DNA from: Microbacterium sp. Root53
GTDB lineage: Bacteria > Actinomycetota > Actinomycetes > Actinomycetales > Microbacteriaceae
Direction: 5' to 3'
Length of the DNA: 64,000 nucleotides
Assembly: GCF_001426925.1 (NCBI RefSeq)
Contig: NZ_LMFR01000020.1
Location: forward strand, 124,001-188,000
Position 1 is the first letter of the stretch. The number at the start of each line of letters is the position of its first letter. The position numbers and the translations under genes are program-made. Positions 45,061 to 56,952 of the stretch are shown here, piece after piece. The notes beneath the pieces are model-generated. The model searched no databases and was not told the origin of the DNA. It was given only the letters and a program-made list of their open reading frames with translations.

Positions 45061-47927
45061 TCAGCCCGCGACGAGGTCGTGCGCGAGATGCGCGGCCTCG
45101 GCCCGGTTCGACGCGCCCAGCTTGCGCAGGATCGCCGACACGTGGACGCTCGCGGTCTTGCCGCTGATGAACAGCCGCTCGCCGATCTGACGGTTGCTCA
45201 GCCCGGCGGACACGAGCTCCAGCACCTGACGCTCGCGCTCGGTGAGGCCGTCGGCGGGAGTGCGTGAGCCGTCGCGGAGCAGGCCGCTGGAGCGTCCGAA
45301 GCCGAGGGCCGCGTCGCGCACCGCCAGCACGCCGAGCGCCTCGGCCTCGTCGACGGCGTGCTGGAGCGTCTCGCGCGCCGCGGCACGGTCGGCGTCGGCG
45401 AAGCGCGCCTGGGCGAGCCGCAGCCGGCTGTACGGGCGCACGAGGACGGGCAGCCGCTCGTCCGCGGCCGCCGTCGCGGCGGCGTCCCAGGCTGCGGCCG
45501 TCTGAGCGAGCTCGGCCTCGATGAGAGGGCGCCAGGCCGCGTGGGTGGGCCACCACGCGAACCGGTCGAGGATCGCCCGCAGGGCGGCCGGGGCACCATC
45601 CGCCGCATCGGCGTCGACCGTGCCCTCGCCCGCGCGCGCGATGACCCGGGCGACGCTCCAGCCGAAGGGCGGCACGTGCCCCGGATGAAGGCGCTCGGGA
45701 TCCGCGGCGAGCAGCGCCTGCGCGTGGCGCCAGGCCGCGGCCACGTCGTCGGTCGCGAGCGCGACCTCGGCCGACACGTGGCTCACGGTCAGCCTCGACT
45801 GCAGCTCGAAGGCTCCCGTGGACGCGAACATCGCGAGCGACCGCTGCAGGGTCTCGTGCGCGCCCTCGGCGTCGCCCCGCCACAGCTGCAGCCAGGCCTT
45901 CCCGCGTGCCAGATACGAGCGCGAGGTCGACGGCGGGGCGACCTGAAGGGACCGGTCCAGCAGCTCCGCTGCCTCGTCCCAGCGGCCGAGCGCCATGAGC
46001 GGGTCCACCGCGTTCGAGGCGAGCACCATGCCCGATGTGCGGTCCGCGCCGAGCCTGCGCGCGGCGACCATCCCCTCGCGCGCGATGTCCAGCGCCCGCG
46101 GGAACTCGCCCAGGTGGAACGCGAGATCGGACGCGTTGACCCAGTACCGCAGCAGCGCCGTGCCGTCCTCGCCCGCGAGCTCGCGCGCCCGCTCCAGACC
46201 CGTGATCGACTCCTGTACGCGCCCCAGATGACCGTGGCACAGCGCGGCGATGTTGACGCCCACGGACTCGAGCCGCCGTGCTCCCGCCGCATGCGCGAGC
46301 GCCGCGCCCTCGGTCGCGAGGGTGAGCGCATCCTCGTCGTCGCCGTTCAGCATCAGCCGGCCGGCGAGCGAGATCATGACGTCCGCGCGCATGGTCTCGA
46401 TGCCGGGCTGCGAGGCCAGCCCGTCGAGCGTCGCGAGCGCCGCGCGATACGCCTCGACGGCCCCGGGCCTCGCGATCTGCGCGAGACCGCGACCCTGGTT
46501 GTTCAGCAGCCGCGCGTGATCCAGCGTGCCCGGCGGGCATTCCGCGAGAGCGGACCTCAGCACCGCGAGCGAACGCTCCACGTCGCCGGCGTTGCGCAGA
46601 TACGTCGCCGTGCGCCCCATGAGCTCGAGGCGGGACATGCCGCCGGTCGCCTCCGGATCGTCGACCACGTCCCACAGCGAGAGCGCGCGCTCGGCGTGCT
46701 GCGCCGCCGACGCGTAGCCCATCGCGGTGCGCGCCTCGCGCATCGCGCGCAGCCAGGCGGGGAACGCGCGGCGCGCGTCGCGGGCGCCGGACCAGTGGTG
46801 GGCGACGGACGCGGCGACCGGCCGCCCGCGACCGGCGCAGGCCTCGTACTCGAGCGCGTAGCGCTCGTGCAGCGCTCCCGCTCGCCGGGCAGGACGTCGT
46901 CGAGGATCGCCTCCCGCACGAGGGCGTGCCGGAAGCAGTAGCCGGTCTCGGTCGCGAGGATCACGCCGGACGCCACCGCCTCGCGGATCGCGGGTTCGAT
47001 GTCGTCGGGCTCCGCTCGGAGCACGGCGGCCAGGAGGTCGTGGTCCACCTCGACGCCCCCGACGGCGAGGTGGCGCGCGATCCGCTGGGCCTCTTCGGAC
47101 AGGCGCTCGTAGCGCACGAGCAGGAGCTCGCGAAGGCCCTCCGGGAGCTGGGGCGCGCCGTCGCGGCACCCGTCGAGGTCGACCAGCTCCTCGATGTAGA
47201 AGGGGACCCCGTCGGTGCGCTCGAGGAGCGCGTCGACCTCGGCCTCGGCGGGCGGGGCGCCCGTCAGGGCCTGCATGAGGAGCCGTGTGCCGCGGCGGTC
47301 CAGCCGCGCCAGCTCGACGCGCCTCGCGCGCCGGTCGCGGGCGAGTTCGGCGAGGAAGGGCCGCGCGACGTGCCCGCGGCCGATCTCGTCGGAGCGGAAG
47401 GAGACCAGCAGCAGGACGCGGGCGTCCGTGAGTGCACGGGTGAGGAAGCGCAGCACGGCGAGGCTCGCCGGATCGACCCAGTGCAGGTCCTCGATCACGA
47501 GCACGACCGGCGCATCCGCGGCCGCGGCCTCGAGCAGCAGCGCGATCGCCTCGTGCAGTCCGCCCGGCGCGGCCGGGGCGCCCGCGTCGCCGAGTTGCGG
47601 GAACAGGCCCTGCAGTGCACGATGACCGCCCGCTCCGACGACCGCGCGCAGCTCGTCGCCGTGCTCGATCGCGAGCGGCCGAAGCGCACCCGCGATCGAG
47701 GTGTAGGCCTCGCCGGCGCCGCCGAGGTCGACGCAACGCCCCACGAGCACGCGCGCCTCGCGGGCGTGGCGCTCGAGGAACTCGGTCACGAGGCGGGTCT
47801 TGCCGATGCCGGCCTCGCCGCCCACGACGACCGTGCGCGGCTCGCCCGCGGCGACCTCCGAGAGGGCGGCCGCCAGCTCCGCGAGCTCGGTGTCGCGCGC
47901 GACGAGATCGACTGTGTGCGGTCTCAC
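45061..47927 (-). pseudogene. LuxR-family ATPase transcriptional regulator (LAL type), frameshifted
   Basis: Two frames together make one large regulator of about 950 residues. The N-terminal part (47927 down to about 46876) has a AAA-type ATPase: Walker A GGEAGIGKTRLV, Walker B VVLVIEDLHWVD. It reads well to ILDDVLPGERE and then turns to noise. The other frame picks up at LHERYALEYEACAG, continues through TPR-like helices and ends in a LuxR HTH (LTERERQVLELVSAGLSNRQIGERLFISGKTASVHVSAILRKLG). One missing base near 46871-46876 explains the break. It is a real frameshift or a sequence error; both halves otherwise look well kept. GTG start at 47927. Confidence 0.8.
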
Positions 47928-47979
47928 CTCTTCATGGTCGCACCGGCCGCCGACATCGGCGCCGGCCGCGGCGACGAGA

Positions 47980-48150
47980 TCAGGCACCGAGCCGCGGCAG
48001 CAGCCGGTGGAGCGCCCGCCGGGGCCGCGCGCCGGAAGCCGGACGGTCCTCCCGCCGCTCCTCGAGCGCGCGCAGGCGCGCGATCCGGAGCTCGGCGGCG
48101 CGGACGTCCTCCTCGTACCGGATGATCCCGATCATCGGATCGATGTGCAT
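47980..48150 (-). CDS. Small hypothetical protein upstream of the LuxR-family gene
   Basis: About 56 residues: MHIDPMIGIIRYEEDVRAAELRIARLRALEERR then Arg-rich. A predicted amphipathic helix follows a short strand. Short proteins with an MH(I/V)DPxIGxxRYE-type start are frequent in actinobacteria and have no known function. The ATG at 48150 follows GGAGCGGGAG; an ATG at 48162 is also in frame. Confidence 0.55.
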   Translation of the reverse strand: MHIDPMIGIIRYEEDVRAAELRIARLRALEERREDRPASGARPRRALHRLLPRLGA

Positions 48151-48315
48151 CTCCCGCTCCATCCCCTGTGGTGGGGCCGCACTGTCGGCGGCCGATGGGT
48201 CCACGCTCGTCTCTGAGGTGGGGCGGGGACATCGGGAGGATGCCGTATCTCTCGTGCTCCGGGGCCCGGTCGCCCGCATAAGGCGGGAGCGTCGGGGGTG
48301 GTGCGCGGAATCGGC

Positions 48316-48321
48316 TAGACT
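48316..48321 (+). promoter_or_regulatory. -10 box (TAGACT) of tRNA-Gly
   Basis: TAGACT lies 23 bases before the tRNA-Gly 5' end, giving a short precursor leader. Confidence 0.45.
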
Positions 48322-48344
48322 CGAACGCGCTGCCCGGCAGCCCC

Positions 48345-48415
48345 GGGGATGTAGCTCAATGGTAGAGCCCCAGTCTTCCAAACTGGCTACGCGGGTTCGA
48401 TTCCCGTCATCCCCT
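48345..48415 (+). tRNA. tRNA-Gly (anticodon TCC)
   Basis: Acceptor GGGGATG pairs with CATCCCC, D arm AGCTCAATGGTAGAGC, anticodon loop CTTCCAA with TCC, T arm GGTTCGATTCC. CCA is not encoded. Confidence 0.96.
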
Positions 48416-48422
48416 CCGCACG

Positions 48423-48471
48423 CGGCCCCGTGAAGACCCGCCGACTTCGTCGGCTAGACTTCACGGGGCCG
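48423..48471 (+). terminator. Compound hairpin terminator after tRNA-Gly
   Basis: A 13-base outer stem (48423-48435 with 48459-48471) encloses an inner CCGAC/GTCGG stem and is followed by TTTCGTGTT. It lies between the two tRNA genes and suggests separate transcription units. Confidence 0.7.
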
Positions 48472-48496
48472 TTTCGTGTTCCCAGCGGGGGATCCC

Positions 48497-48570
48497 CGGG
48501 GCGTAGCTCAGCTTGGTAGAGCGCCCGCTTTGGGAGCGGGAGGCCGCAGGTTCAAATCCTGTCGCCCCGA
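48497..48570 (+). tRNA. tRNA-Pro (anticodon TGG)
   Basis: Acceptor CGGGGCG pairs with CGCCCCG, anticodon stem CCCGC/GCGGG encloses TTTGGGA with TGG, T arm GGTTCAAATCC. Discriminator A; CCA is not encoded. Trigger factor follows 74 bases later. Confidence 0.96.
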
Positions 48571-48644
48571 CATACGGCCACCCAGACCTATGAGCCCGAC
48601 GCGCGGCCTGCGCGCGGGCACCGCAACGAGGAGAACGAAACCTT

Positions 48645-50207
48645 ATGGTCAACAGCACCGTCGAGAAGCTCAGCCCGACGCGGGTGAAGCTGCACATCAC
48701 GGTCAGCCCCGAGGAGCTCAAGCCGAGCATCCAGCACGCCTACGAGCACATCGCCCGCGACGTGCAGGTCCCCGGCTTCCGCAAGGGCAAGGTTCCGGCT
48801 CCGATCATCGACCAGCGCATCGGCCGCGGCGCCGTCATCGAGCACGCCGTCAACGAGGGCCTCGACGGGTTCTTCCGCGCCGCCGTCGCCGAGCACGAGC
48901 TGAAGATGCTCGGCCGCCCGTCGGCCGACATCGTCGAGTGGCCGAGCGAGAAGGACTTCTCGGGCGACCTGGTCGTCGACGTCGAGGTCGACGTGCGCCC
49001 CGAGTTCGACCTGCCCGACTACGAGGACCTCACCATCACGGTCGACGCGACCGAGGTCGACGAGTCGGCGCTCGACGAGGAGCTCGACCGCCTGCGCGCC
49101 CGCTTCGGCACGCTCATCCCGGTCGACCGCCCGGCCGCCAAGGGCGACTTCGTCGAGCTGGACCTGGTCGCCACGATCGACGGCAACGAGATCGACCGCG
49201 CCGAGGGCGTCTCGTACGAGGTGGGCTCGGGTGAGCTGCTCCAGGGCATCGACGAGGCCATCGAGTCGCTCACCGCGGGCGAGGACACCACGTTCCGCTC
49301 GACGCTCGTCGGCGGCGACCACGCCGGCGAGGAGGCCGAGGTGGCCGTGACGGTCAAGGCCGTCAAGGAGCGCGAGCTGCCCGAGGCCGACGATGACTTC
49401 GCCCAGATGGCGAGCGAGTTCGACACGATCGCCGAGCTGCGCGACAGCCTGCGCGAGCAGGTCGAGTCGCGTGGCGCGTTCTCGCAGGGCTCGGCGGCGC
49501 GCGACAAGCTCGTCGAGACCCTCCTCGAGAAGGTGGAGATCCCGGTCCCCGCGCAGCTCATCGAGGACGAGGTGCACAACCACCTCGAGCAGGAGAACCG
49601 CCTCGAGGACGACGCGCACCGCGCCGAGGTCGCGGAGGCCAGCGAGAAGCAGTTCCGCACGCAGATGCTGCTCGACGCCCTCGCCGAGAAGCTCGAGGTG
49701 CAGGTCTCGCAGGACGAGTTCACGCAGTACCTGATCCAGATGTCGGGCCAGTACGGCATGGCGCCGCAGCAGTTCATCGAGGCGCTCCAGCAGGGCAACC
49801 AGCTGCAGGCGGTCATCGGCGACGTGGCCCGCAACAAGGCGCTCGCGATCGTCCTGGGCAAGGTCGAGGTCGTCGACACCAACGGCAAGGCCGTGGACCT
49901 GTCGGGCTTCGCCGCGACGGACGAGGACGAGGCGGCCGCCGCCGAGGAGGCCGCCGCCGAGAAGCCCGCGGCGAAGAAGGCCCCCGCCAAGAAGGCGCCC
50001 GCGAAGAAGGCCGCGGCCGAGGAGTCCGCGGACGCCGACGAGGCTCCGGCCGAGAAGGCTCCGGCCGAGAAGGCTCCGGCCAAGAAGGCGCCCGCCAAGA
50101 AGGCTCCGGCCAAGAAGGCCGCCGCCGAGGAGGCCCCGGCCGAGGAGGCCGAGGCCCCCAAGAAGACCACGCGCAAGAAGAAGGTCGAGGTCGAGGCCGC
50201 GGAGTGA
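48645..50207 (+). CDS. tig: Trigger factor
   Basis: A 520-residue ribosome-bound chaperone/prolyl isomerase. The ribosome-binding signature is [12 protein letters not shown] near 44-55; an FKBP domain ([23 protein letters not shown]) and a helical chaperone domain follow. From about residue 424 to the end is a 97-residue Ala/Lys/Glu/Pro tail with repeated [11 protein letters not shown] units, resembling histone H1-like tails, about 90 residues beyond E. coli Tig. The start follows an AGGAGAAC site. A strong terminator follows. Confidence 0.95.
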   Translation: MVNSTVEKLSPTRVKLHITVSPEELKPSIQHAYEHIARDVQVPGFRKGKVPAPIIDQRIGRGAVIEHAVNEGLDGFFRAAVAEHELKMLGRPSADIVEWPSEKDFSGDLVVDVEVDVRPEFDLPDYEDLTITVDATEVDESALDEELDRLRARFGTLIPVDRPAAKGDFVELDLVATIDGNEIDRAEGVSYEVGSGELLQGIDEAIESLTAGEDTTFRSTLVGGDHAGEEAEVAVTVKAVKERELPEADDDFAQMASEFDTIAELRDSLREQVESRGAFSQGSAARDKLVETLLEKVEIPVPAQLIEDEVHNHLEQENRLEDDAHRAEVAEASEKQFRTQMLLDALAEKLEVQVSQDEFTQYLIQMSGQYGMAPQQFIEALQQGNQLQAVIGDVARNKALAIVLGKVEVVDTNGKAVDLSGFAATDEDEAAAAEEAAAEKPAAKKAPAKKAPAKKAAAEESADADEAPAEKAPAEKAPAKKAPAKKAPAKKAAAEEAPAEEAEAPKKTTRKKKVEVEAAE

Positions 50208-50227
50208 TCCGCGACTGACGCCCGCGA

Positions 50228-50257
50228 GGGGGACGGATGCCGTGGCATCCGTCCCCC
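50228..50257 (+). terminator. Hairpin terminator after tig
   Basis: A perfect 14-base stem (50228-50241 with 50244-50257) with a very tight loop, followed by TTT, lies 20 bases after the tig stop. Confidence 0.75.
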
Positions 50258-50279
50258 TTTCCGCACCCCGAGGAGGACC

Positions 50280-50780
50280 ATGACCGCTCACGGCTTCGAC
50301 GACTGGCAGCGGCGGATCGACGCGGTCTGGGCGGATCCCGCGCTGACGGATGAGGATCGCGTGGCGCGCATCGACGCACTGGCCGCCGAACGGGGCCCGG
50401 ATGACGCGGTCGCGCTGTTCGAGCGCGCCGGCGCGCGCGACAGCGCGGGCCTCGAGACCGAGGCGGAGCCGCTGTACCGGCGCGCGATCGAGGCGGGGCT
50501 GGACGATTCCCGGCGGACGCAGGCGACCATCCAGCTGGCGAGCACGCTGCGCAACCTGGGCCGCGTGGACGAGAGCCTCGCATTGTTGCACGCCGAGTCG
50601 GAGCGCGGAGGCGCGCTGCGCGACGAGCTCGCCGCGTTCACGGCCCTCGCCCTCGTCTCGAGCGGCGATCCCGTGCGGGCGGCGTCCGTCGCGCTGACGG
50701 CGCTCGCTCCGCACCTCGGGCGCTACTCGCGCTCGGTCACCGCCTACGCGGCCGAGCTCGTCGAGGTCCGCGAGCCCTGA
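50280..50780 (+). CDS. Tetratricopeptide-repeat protein
   Basis: A 166-residue all-helical protein: [107 protein letters not shown]. The repeats match the Tetratrico_5 type often seen in actinobacteria. Likely a protein-protein adaptor; partner unknown. The start follows GAGGAGGACC. It converges with treZ, with 6 bases between stops. Confidence 0.85.
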   Translation: MTAHGFDDWQRRIDAVWADPALTDEDRVARIDALAAERGPDDAVALFERAGARDSAGLETEAEPLYRRAIEAGLDDSRRTQATIQLASTLRNLGRVDESLALLHAESERGGALRDELAAFTALALVSSGDPVRAASVALTALAPHLGRYSRSVTAYAAELVEVREP

Positions 50781-50786
50781 GGCTGC

Positions 50787-52499
50787 TCAGGCGCGGATGA
50801 TCGCGCCGGACCGCGGCGGCACGGAGCCCGCCTCGAGCGGACGCGTCGCGAACAGCACCTCACGCGGCTCGCCGATCTCCAGCGGCGCGTCGGCGAGGTT
50901 CACGACGATCTCGAGCGCGCCGCGGCGCAGGCGGATCCACCGCGGATCCTCGCTCCACTCGGCGCTCAGGCGGGAGAACCGCGGGTCGGTGAGGTCCGGC
51001 TCCCGGCGACGCAGGGCGGCGAGCTCACGGTGCACGGCCAGCAGCCGCGTGTGCCGCGAGTCGCCGGCCTCCTCCGGGTACGGCTCGGCCCAGTCGAGCT
51101 TGGATCGCCGGAACGTCTCCGGATCCTGCGGGTCGGGGACCACCTCGGGGTCCCAGCCCATCCGTGCGAACTCCGCGATGCGGCCCTTGGCCGTGGCGGC
51201 ACCGAGGTCAGGCTCCGGATGCGCCGTGAAGAACTGCCACGGCGTGGATGCCGCCCACTCCTCGCCCATGAAGACCATGGGCGTGAACGGCCCGGCCAGC
51301 GTGAGCATCGCGGCGATCGCGAGCGCGTCGTCGTCCAGCGTCTGCGAGAGCCGGTCCCCGGTGGCTCGGTTGCCGATCTGGTCGTGGTCCTGCGCGTACG
51401 CGACCAGTCGCCAGGTCGGGGTCTCGGGCGGGATCGGGTGGCCGTGCCGGCGCTCCCGGAACGACGACCAGGTGCCGTCGTGGAAGAACCCGCGCGTGGC
51501 GGCCTTGGCCAGCGCCTCGATCGGCTCGAAGTCGGCGTAGTAGCCGGCCGTCTCGCCCGTGAGCGCGACGTGCACGGCGTGGTGGTAGTCGTCGCTCCAC
51601 TGCGCGTGCAGGCCGTACCCGCCCGCCTCGCGCGGCATGATCAGCTTCGGGTCGTTCATGTCCGATTCGGCGATCAGCGTGAGCGGGCGCCGCAGGTGGG
51701 CGCTCAGCGCATCGACCCGCTCGGCCATCTCCTGCAGCAGATGCGTGGGGGAGTCGTCCACCAGGGCGTGCACGGCGTCCAGTCGCAGGCCGTCGACGTG
51801 CATGTCCCGGAGCCACATGAGCGCGTTGTCCACGATGTAGTCGCGCACCTCGCGGCGGGACAGGTCGACCGACGAGCCCCACGTGTTGGCGCTGTCCTCG
51901 CGCAGGTACGGCGCGTACCGCGGCAGGTAGTTGCCGCTGGGCCCGAGGTGGTTGTAGACGACGTCCTGGATGACCGCCAGGCCCGCCGCGTGGCACGCGT
52001 CGACGAACCGCCGATAGGCGTCGGGGCCGCCGTAGGTCTCGTCGACCGCGTACCAGAGCACCCCGTCGTAGCCCCAGTTCCAGTCGCCGTTGAAGGAGTT
52101 CACCGGCAGCAGCTCGACGAAGTCGACCCCGAGGTCGACCAGGTGCGGCAGGCGGCCGATGGCGGCGTCGAGCGTGCCCTCGGGGGTGAAGGTGCCGAGA
52201 TGCATCTCGTAGATGAGCGAACCGGCCAGCTGCCGGCCGGTCCAGCGGTCGTCCGTCCACGCGAAGCCGCCGAGGTCGTGCACCCGGCTCAGGTCGTGCA
52301 CGCCCCGCGGCTGCCGCAGCGAGCGGGGATCGGGCAGCGGGGTCGGATCGTCGTCGAGCAGGAAGCCGTAGTCCTGCCCCGGCCGCTGCTTGACGTCCGC
52401 GCGCCACCAGCCGTCGGGGTCCCGGCGCATGGCGTGCTCGGCGCCGTCCAGGAGCAGGCGGACGGACGCCGGGCGCGGCGCCCACAGCTCGAAGCTCAC
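50787..52499 (-). CDS. treZ: Malto-oligosyltrehalose trehalohydrolase TreZ
   Basis: A 570-residue GH13 enzyme that releases trehalose from maltooligosyltrehalose. An N-terminal beta-sandwich ([17 protein letters not shown]) precedes the barrel: [25 protein letters not shown] (nucleophile Asp), LIAESDMND (acid Glu) and [15 protein letters not shown]. The start overlaps the treY stop by 4 bases. Last gene of the glgX-treY-treZ operon. Confidence 0.95.
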   Translation of the reverse strand: MSFELWAPRPASVRLLLDGAEHAMRRDPDGWWRADVKQRPGQDYGFLLDDDPTPLPDPRSLRQPRGVHDLSRVHDLGGFAWTDDRWTGRQLAGSLIYEMHLGTFTPEGTLDAAIGRLPHLVDLGVDFVELLPVNSFNGDWNWGYDGVLWYAVDETYGGPDAYRRFVDACHAAGLAVIQDVVYNHLGPSGNYLPRYAPYLREDSANTWGSSVDLSRREVRDYIVDNALMWLRDMHVDGLRLDAVHALVDDSPTHLLQEMAERVDALSAHLRRPLTLIAESDMNDPKLIMPREAGGYGLHAQWSDDYHHAVHVALTGETAGYYADFEPIEALAKAATRGFFHDGTWSSFRERRHGHPIPPETPTWRLVAYAQDHDQIGNRATGDRLSQTLDDDALAIAAMLTLAGPFTPMVFMGEEWAASTPWQFFTAHPEPDLGAATAKGRIAEFARMGWDPEVVPDPQDPETFRRSKLDWAEPYPEEAGDSRHTRLLAVHRELAALRRREPDLTDPRFSRLSAEWSEDPRWIRLRRGALEIVVNLADAPLEIGEPREVLFATRPLEAGSVPPRSGAIIRA

Positions 52500-54790
52500 G
52501 ACGCGTCCTCCTCACGCAGCAGCAGGGCCACGGGGTATCGCGCCAGCAGGCCCGCCAGGCCGACGGCCCCGCCCTGCACGCTCTCCCCGGTGATCGTCTC
52601 GGTGTAGCGGCCGGGCGGCACGAGCACGACCGTGGCGCCCCAGCCCCCGCGGCGCTCCAGGCCGATCGGGAGCCGCGTCGCGACGGTGACCGCCCCGCCC
52701 CGGTCGAACGCGATCGCGTGGTCCGTGGCCGCACCGACGACCTCCAGCCCCGCGTAACGGGTGAACAGCTCGGGTCGGTCGCGACGCGCGTGGAGGGCGC
52801 GGGTCGTGACCAGGAGCTTGGCGGCTCCGGTCTCGTCCAGCTCGGGCACCTCGCCCGAGCCGATCCCCTCCAGGATGGCGCGCCGCGCGTCGTAGTCGAC
52901 GGGCAGCCGGTTGTCGGGGTCGACGAGCGACCGGTTCCACAGCTCCGAGCCCTGGTAGACGTCCGGGACGCCCGGCGCCGTCAGCTGGAGGAGCTTCGCC
53001 GAGACGGAGTTCGACCATCCCGCCGCCTGCACGAACGCGACGCACTCCTCGAGCGCGGTGCGGGCGACGTCGTCGTCGAACGCCGCGTCGACGAGCGCGT
53101 GCAGCCGCGTCTCGAACTCCTCGTCGGGCTCCGTCCACGTCGTCCCCGTGCCGGCCTCGCGGGCGGCCTTCTCGGCGTACGCGTGCGCGCGCTCCCGGGA
53201 CAGCGGCCACGCCCCGAGGATCGAGGCCCACAGCAGCGCCTCCAACGGCCCGTCGCCGAGCGGCGCCCGGCCGCGCAGCGTGCGCAGGGTGCTGGCCCAG
53301 AGCCCGGGCACCTCGGCCAGCGCGTCGATCCGCGCGCGGGTGTCTTCGCCGCGCTTGGTGTCGTGCGTCGACAGGGTCGTCATGGACAGCGGCCAGGAGG
53401 CCTGCCGGACGCGCTGGCGGCGGTGGAACTCCGCGACGTCGATCGCGAACTCGGACGGGTGGCCGCCCACCTCGTTCAACGACGCGAGCCGCCCGTACCG
53501 GTAGAACGCGGTGTCCTCGACGCCCTTGGCCATCACGGCGCCGGACGTCTGCTGGAACCGGATCGCCGCGGCGTGCGCCGGATCCGACAGCGCCGGCAGC
53601 AGGCGGTCGATCGCGGCGGCGAGGTCGGGGCGGCGCCCGCGCGCCGCGTGCGCGGCCTCGTGCAGGTGCTCGATCCCGGCTGGCAGGTAGGAGCGGTACA
53701 CCGGGAAGCACGCGAGCAGCTCGGCGAGCGCGTCCTCGGCATCCGGCCCATCCGGGACCAGCCGGGCGAGCCGGCGCACCTCGGCGTGGAGCAGCCGGTC
53801 GGCGATCGCGCGCTTGCCGTCGTGCACCATGGCGGCCCAGTCGACGGCGCCGCCGCGCGATTCGACCTCCAGCTCGTCCAGCGCGCCCCGGCCGGCGGGG
53901 TCGACCAGCACGCGGTCGACGTCGCCGAGCGCGTCGTATCCCGTGGTGCCCGCCGTCGCCCAGTGGGCGGGCAGCTCCTCGCCGGGCTCGAGGATCTTCT
54001 CGACCAGCACGTACGCACCGTCCGTCGCCTCGGCCAGCCGCTCGAGGTAGCCGCCCGGATCCGTGAGCCCGTCCGGGTGGTCGATGCGCAGCCCGTCCAC
54101 GAGCCCCTCGCGCACCCAGCGCAGGATCTCGGCGTGCGACTCGTCGAACACCCACGGCACCTCGACCCGCACCGCCGCGAGCGTCGAGACGGCGAAGAAG
54201 CGCCGGTAGTTCAGCTCGGAGTCGCCGCGCCTCCAGTGCACGAGCTCGTAGTGCTGGCGCGCGTGCACCTCGGCGGGCGGGGCGCCGTCGTCGCCCGTGC
54301 CCGGCGCGAGCGGGAAGCGGTGATCCCAGTACCGCAGCGTGCCGTCCTCGACCCGCAGGGGCGGGTCGTCCTCGCCCAGCACCGGGATCCGGATGCGCCC
54401 GCCGCCCGCGTCCCAGTCGATGTCGAACGCGTCGGCGTAGCGCGAGCCGCGGCCGTGCGTCAGCACGTCCCACCACCAGGGATTGAGGTGCGGCGTCGCG
54501 ACGCCGACGTGGTTCGGCACGACGTCGGCGAGCACGCCGAGGCCCGCGTCGCGGGCCGCCTGCGCGAAGCGGGCCAGCCCCTCGGCGCCGCCGCGCGCCG
54601 GATCGACCTTCGAGTGGTCGACGACGTCGTAGCCGTGGTTCGATCCCGGCTCGCTGGCCAGGAGCGGAGAGAGGTACACGGTGTCGATCCCGAGATCCGC
54701 CAGGTATCCGACGATCTCCGCGGCGGCGTCGAGCGGGAACTCCTCGCGGATCTGGAGCCGGTAGGTGGCGCGGGGGACGCGGCGGCTCAT
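52496..54790 (-). CDS. treY: Malto-oligosyltrehalose synthase TreY
   Basis: A 764-residue GH13 enzyme that turns the reducing end of maltodextrins into an alpha,alpha-1,1 linkage. [39 protein letters not shown] at the start, [25 protein letters not shown] (nucleophile Asp), [12 protein letters not shown] (acid Glu) and [16 protein letters not shown] are typical. Overlaps glgX by 4 bases and treZ by 4, so all three are coupled. Confidence 0.95.
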   Translation of the reverse strand: MSRRVPRATYRLQIREEFPLDAAAEIVGYLADLGIDTVYLSPLLASEPGSNHGYDVVDHSKVDPARGGAEGLARFAQAARDAGLGVLADVVPNHVGVATPHLNPWWWDVLTHGRGSRYADAFDIDWDAGGGRIRIPVLGEDDPPLRVEDGTLRYWDHRFPLAPGTGDDGAPPAEVHARQHYELVHWRRGDSELNYRRFFAVSTLAAVRVEVPWVFDESHAEILRWVREGLVDGLRIDHPDGLTDPGGYLERLAEATDGAYVLVEKILEPGEELPAHWATAGTTGYDALGDVDRVLVDPAGRGALDELEVESRGGAVDWAAMVHDGKRAIADRLLHAEVRRLARLVPDGPDAEDALAELLACFPVYRSYLPAGIEHLHEAAHAARGRRPDLAAAIDRLLPALSDPAHAAAIRFQQTSGAVMAKGVEDTAFYRYGRLASLNEVGGHPSEFAIDVAEFHRRQRVRQASWPLSMTTLSTHDTKRGEDTRARIDALAEVPGLWASTLRTLRGRAPLGDGPLEALLWASILGAWPLSRERAHAYAEKAAREAGTGTTWTEPDEEFETRLHALVDAAFDDDVARTALEECVAFVQAAGWSNSVSAKLLQLTAPGVPDVYQGSELWNRSLVDPDNRLPVDYDARRAILEGIGSGEVPELDETGAAKLLVTTRALHARRDRPELFTRYAGLEVVGAATDHAIAFDRGGAVTVATRLPIGLERRGGWGATVVLVPPGRYTETITGESVQGGAVGLAGLLARYPVALLLREEDAS

Positions 54791-56952
54791 GCCTTGCCCC
54801 GCATGTGGCGCACCGACGCGGCGGGGGAGTAGTCGGTCGCCGCCTCGGGGTCGCGCCACTCCTGCAGCACCACCACGGAGCGCGCCTCGACCGGCAGGGC
54901 GCTGCCGGCCTCGCGCTGCGACGGATCCGGTCCGTTCGCGGTGTTGAGCACGATCTCCCAGGACGCGCAGTACTCGGCGGCCGGCAGCGTGAAGTCCACG
55001 GGCTCGGAGTGCGCGTTGAAGCAGATCAGGAAGTGCCGGTCCGTGATCCGCTCGCCGCGCGAGCCGCGCTCGTGGATGCCCTGGCCGTTGAGGAACACGC
55101 CCAGCGAGCGCGCGTAGCTCGTCTGCCAGTCGCTGTCGTCCATGGCCGTGCCGTCGGGGCGGAGCCACGCGATGTCCGGCACCGGGCCGCCCTCGCCGCG
55201 CCACACGACGCGCCCGTCGAAGTAGCCCCAGCGGCGGAATGCGGGGTGCTCCCGGCGCAGTCGGGCGACGTGGGCCGTGAACTCGATGAGCGGCTCGTCG
55301 GCCTCGTCCCAGTGGATCCAGCTGAGCGGCGTGTCCTGCGCGTAGCCGTTGTTGTTGCCCTCCTGCGTCCGGCCGAGCTCGTCGCCGTGGAGCAGCATCG
55401 GCACGCCCTGCGACAGCAGCAGGGTCGCGATCATGTTGCGCTGCTGGCGGGCGCGGAGCTCGAGGATCTCCGGATCGTCCGTCGGTCCCTCGACGCCGAG
55501 GTTGTACGAGCGGTTGTGCGACTCGCCGTCCTTGCCGCCCTCGCCGTTCGCGTCGTTGTGCTTCTCGTTGTAGGACACGAGGTCGCGCAGCGTGAAGCCG
55601 TCGTGCGCCGTGACGAAGTTGATGGACGCGATCGGGCGGCGCGCATTGGCCTCGTACAGGTCCGCGGAGCCCGTGAAGCGCGACGCGAACTCGCCCAGGG
55701 TCGCCGGCTCGCCGCGCCAGAAGTCCCGGACCGTGTCGCGGTACTTGCCGTTCCACTCGGTCCACTGCGGCGGGAAGTTGCCGACCTGGTAGCCGCCGGG
55801 GCCGACGTCCCACGGCTCCGCGATCAGCTTGACCTGCGACACCACCGGATCCTGCTGCACCAGGTCGAAGAAGCTGGAGAGCCGGTCGACCTCGTAGAAC
55901 TCCCGCGCGAGCGTCGCGGCCAGGTCGAAGCGGAACCCGTCGACGTGCATCTCGGTCACCCAGTAGCGCAGCGAGTCCATGATGAGCTGCAGCGAGTGCG
56001 GGTTGCGGACGTTGAGGGTGTTCCCCGTGCCCGTGTAGTCCATGTAGTACTGCTTGTCGTCCTCCACGAGGCGGTAGTACGCGGCGTTGTCGATGCCCTT
56101 GAACGACAGGGTCGGCCCCAGGTGGTTGCCCTCCGCGGTGTGGTTGTAGACCACGTCCAGGATGACCTCGATGCCGGCCGCGTGCAGCGCGCGCACCATG
56201 GCCTTGAACTCCTGCACCTGCTCGCCCTTGTCTCCGCTGGACGAGTACTCGCCGTGGGGCGCGAGGAACCCGAGCGTGTTGTAGCCCCAGTAGTTGCGCA
56301 GCCCCCTCTCCAGCAGCACCGAGTCGTGCACGAACTGGTGCACGGGCATCAGCTCGATCGCGGTGATGCCCAGGCGCTGCAGGTGCGCGATGACCGCGGG
56401 ATGCGCGACGCCTGCGTATGTGCCGCGCTGCTCCTCGGGGATCTCGGGGTGCAGCTCCGTGAGGCCCTTCACGTGCGCCTCGTAGATGAGAGTGCGGCCG
56501 TACGGCGTGCCGGGGCGGCGGTCGCCGCGCCAGTCGAAGTACGGATTGATCACGACCGACCGCATGGTGTGCGGGGCCGAGTCGTCCTGGTTGCGCACGT
56601 CGGGGTCGTCGAACGTGTGGTCGAACAGGGCGGGATCCCAGTCGATCGAGCCGGACATCGCCTTGGCGTAGGGGTCGACCAGCAGCTTGCTCGGGTCGCA
56701 GCGCAGGCCGTTCGCGGGGTCGAAGGGCCCGTGCACGCGGTAGCCGTACTCCTGGCCGGGGGCCACGTCGGGCAGGTACGCGTGCCACACGTTGGCGTCG
56801 ACCTCGATGAGGGGCACGCGCGTCTCCGTGCCCGCGTCGTCGAACAGGCACAGCTCGACCTTCTCGGCGACCTCGCTGAAGAGGGCGAAGTTCGTGCCGT
56901 CGCCGTCATAGGTCGCGCCGAGGGGATAGGGACGTCCGGGCCACGTTTCCAT
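54787..56952 (-). CDS. glgX: Glycogen debranching enzyme GlgX/TreX
   Basis: A 721-residue isoamylase-type debranching enzyme. A CBM48 domain ([21 protein letters not shown]) precedes the GH13 barrel with [26 protein letters not shown] (nucleophile), [13 protein letters not shown] (acid) and [18 protein letters not shown]. It frees linear maltodextrins that TreY and TreZ turn into trehalose, so it acts as TreX. The ATG at 56952 begins the conserved N-terminus; the open frame beyond is not family-like. Confidence 0.95.
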   Translation of the reverse strand: METWPGRPYPLGATYDGDGTNFALFSEVAEKVELCLFDDAGTETRVPLIEVDANVWHAYLPDVAPGQEYGYRVHGPFDPANGLRCDPSKLLVDPYAKAMSGSIDWDPALFDHTFDDPDVRNQDDSAPHTMRSVVINPYFDWRGDRRPGTPYGRTLIYEAHVKGLTELHPEIPEEQRGTYAGVAHPAVIAHLQRLGITAIELMPVHQFVHDSVLLERGLRNYWGYNTLGFLAPHGEYSSSGDKGEQVQEFKAMVRALHAAGIEVILDVVYNHTAEGNHLGPTLSFKGIDNAAYYRLVEDDKQYYMDYTGTGNTLNVRNPHSLQLIMDSLRYWVTEMHVDGFRFDLAATLAREFYEVDRLSSFFDLVQQDPVVSQVKLIAEPWDVGPGGYQVGNFPPQWTEWNGKYRDTVRDFWRGEPATLGEFASRFTGSADLYEANARRPIASINFVTAHDGFTLRDLVSYNEKHNDANGEGGKDGESHNRSYNLGVEGPTDDPEILELRARQQRNMIATLLLSQGVPMLLHGDELGRTQEGNNNGYAQDTPLSWIHWDEADEPLIEFTAHVARLRREHPAFRRWGYFDGRVVWRGEGGPVPDIAWLRPDGTAMDDSDWQTSYARSLGVFLNGQGIHERGSRGERITDRHFLICFNAHSEPVDFTLPAAEYCASWEIVLNTANGPDPSQREAGSALPVEARSVVVLQEWRDPEAATDYSPAASVRHMRGKA

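Noticed and set aside
48588..50714. A 708-codon minus-strand frame opposite tig with repeated [15 protein letters not shown] blocks
   Set aside because: The repeats are just the complement of the trigger factor tail repeats in another frame; there is no start signal or domain.
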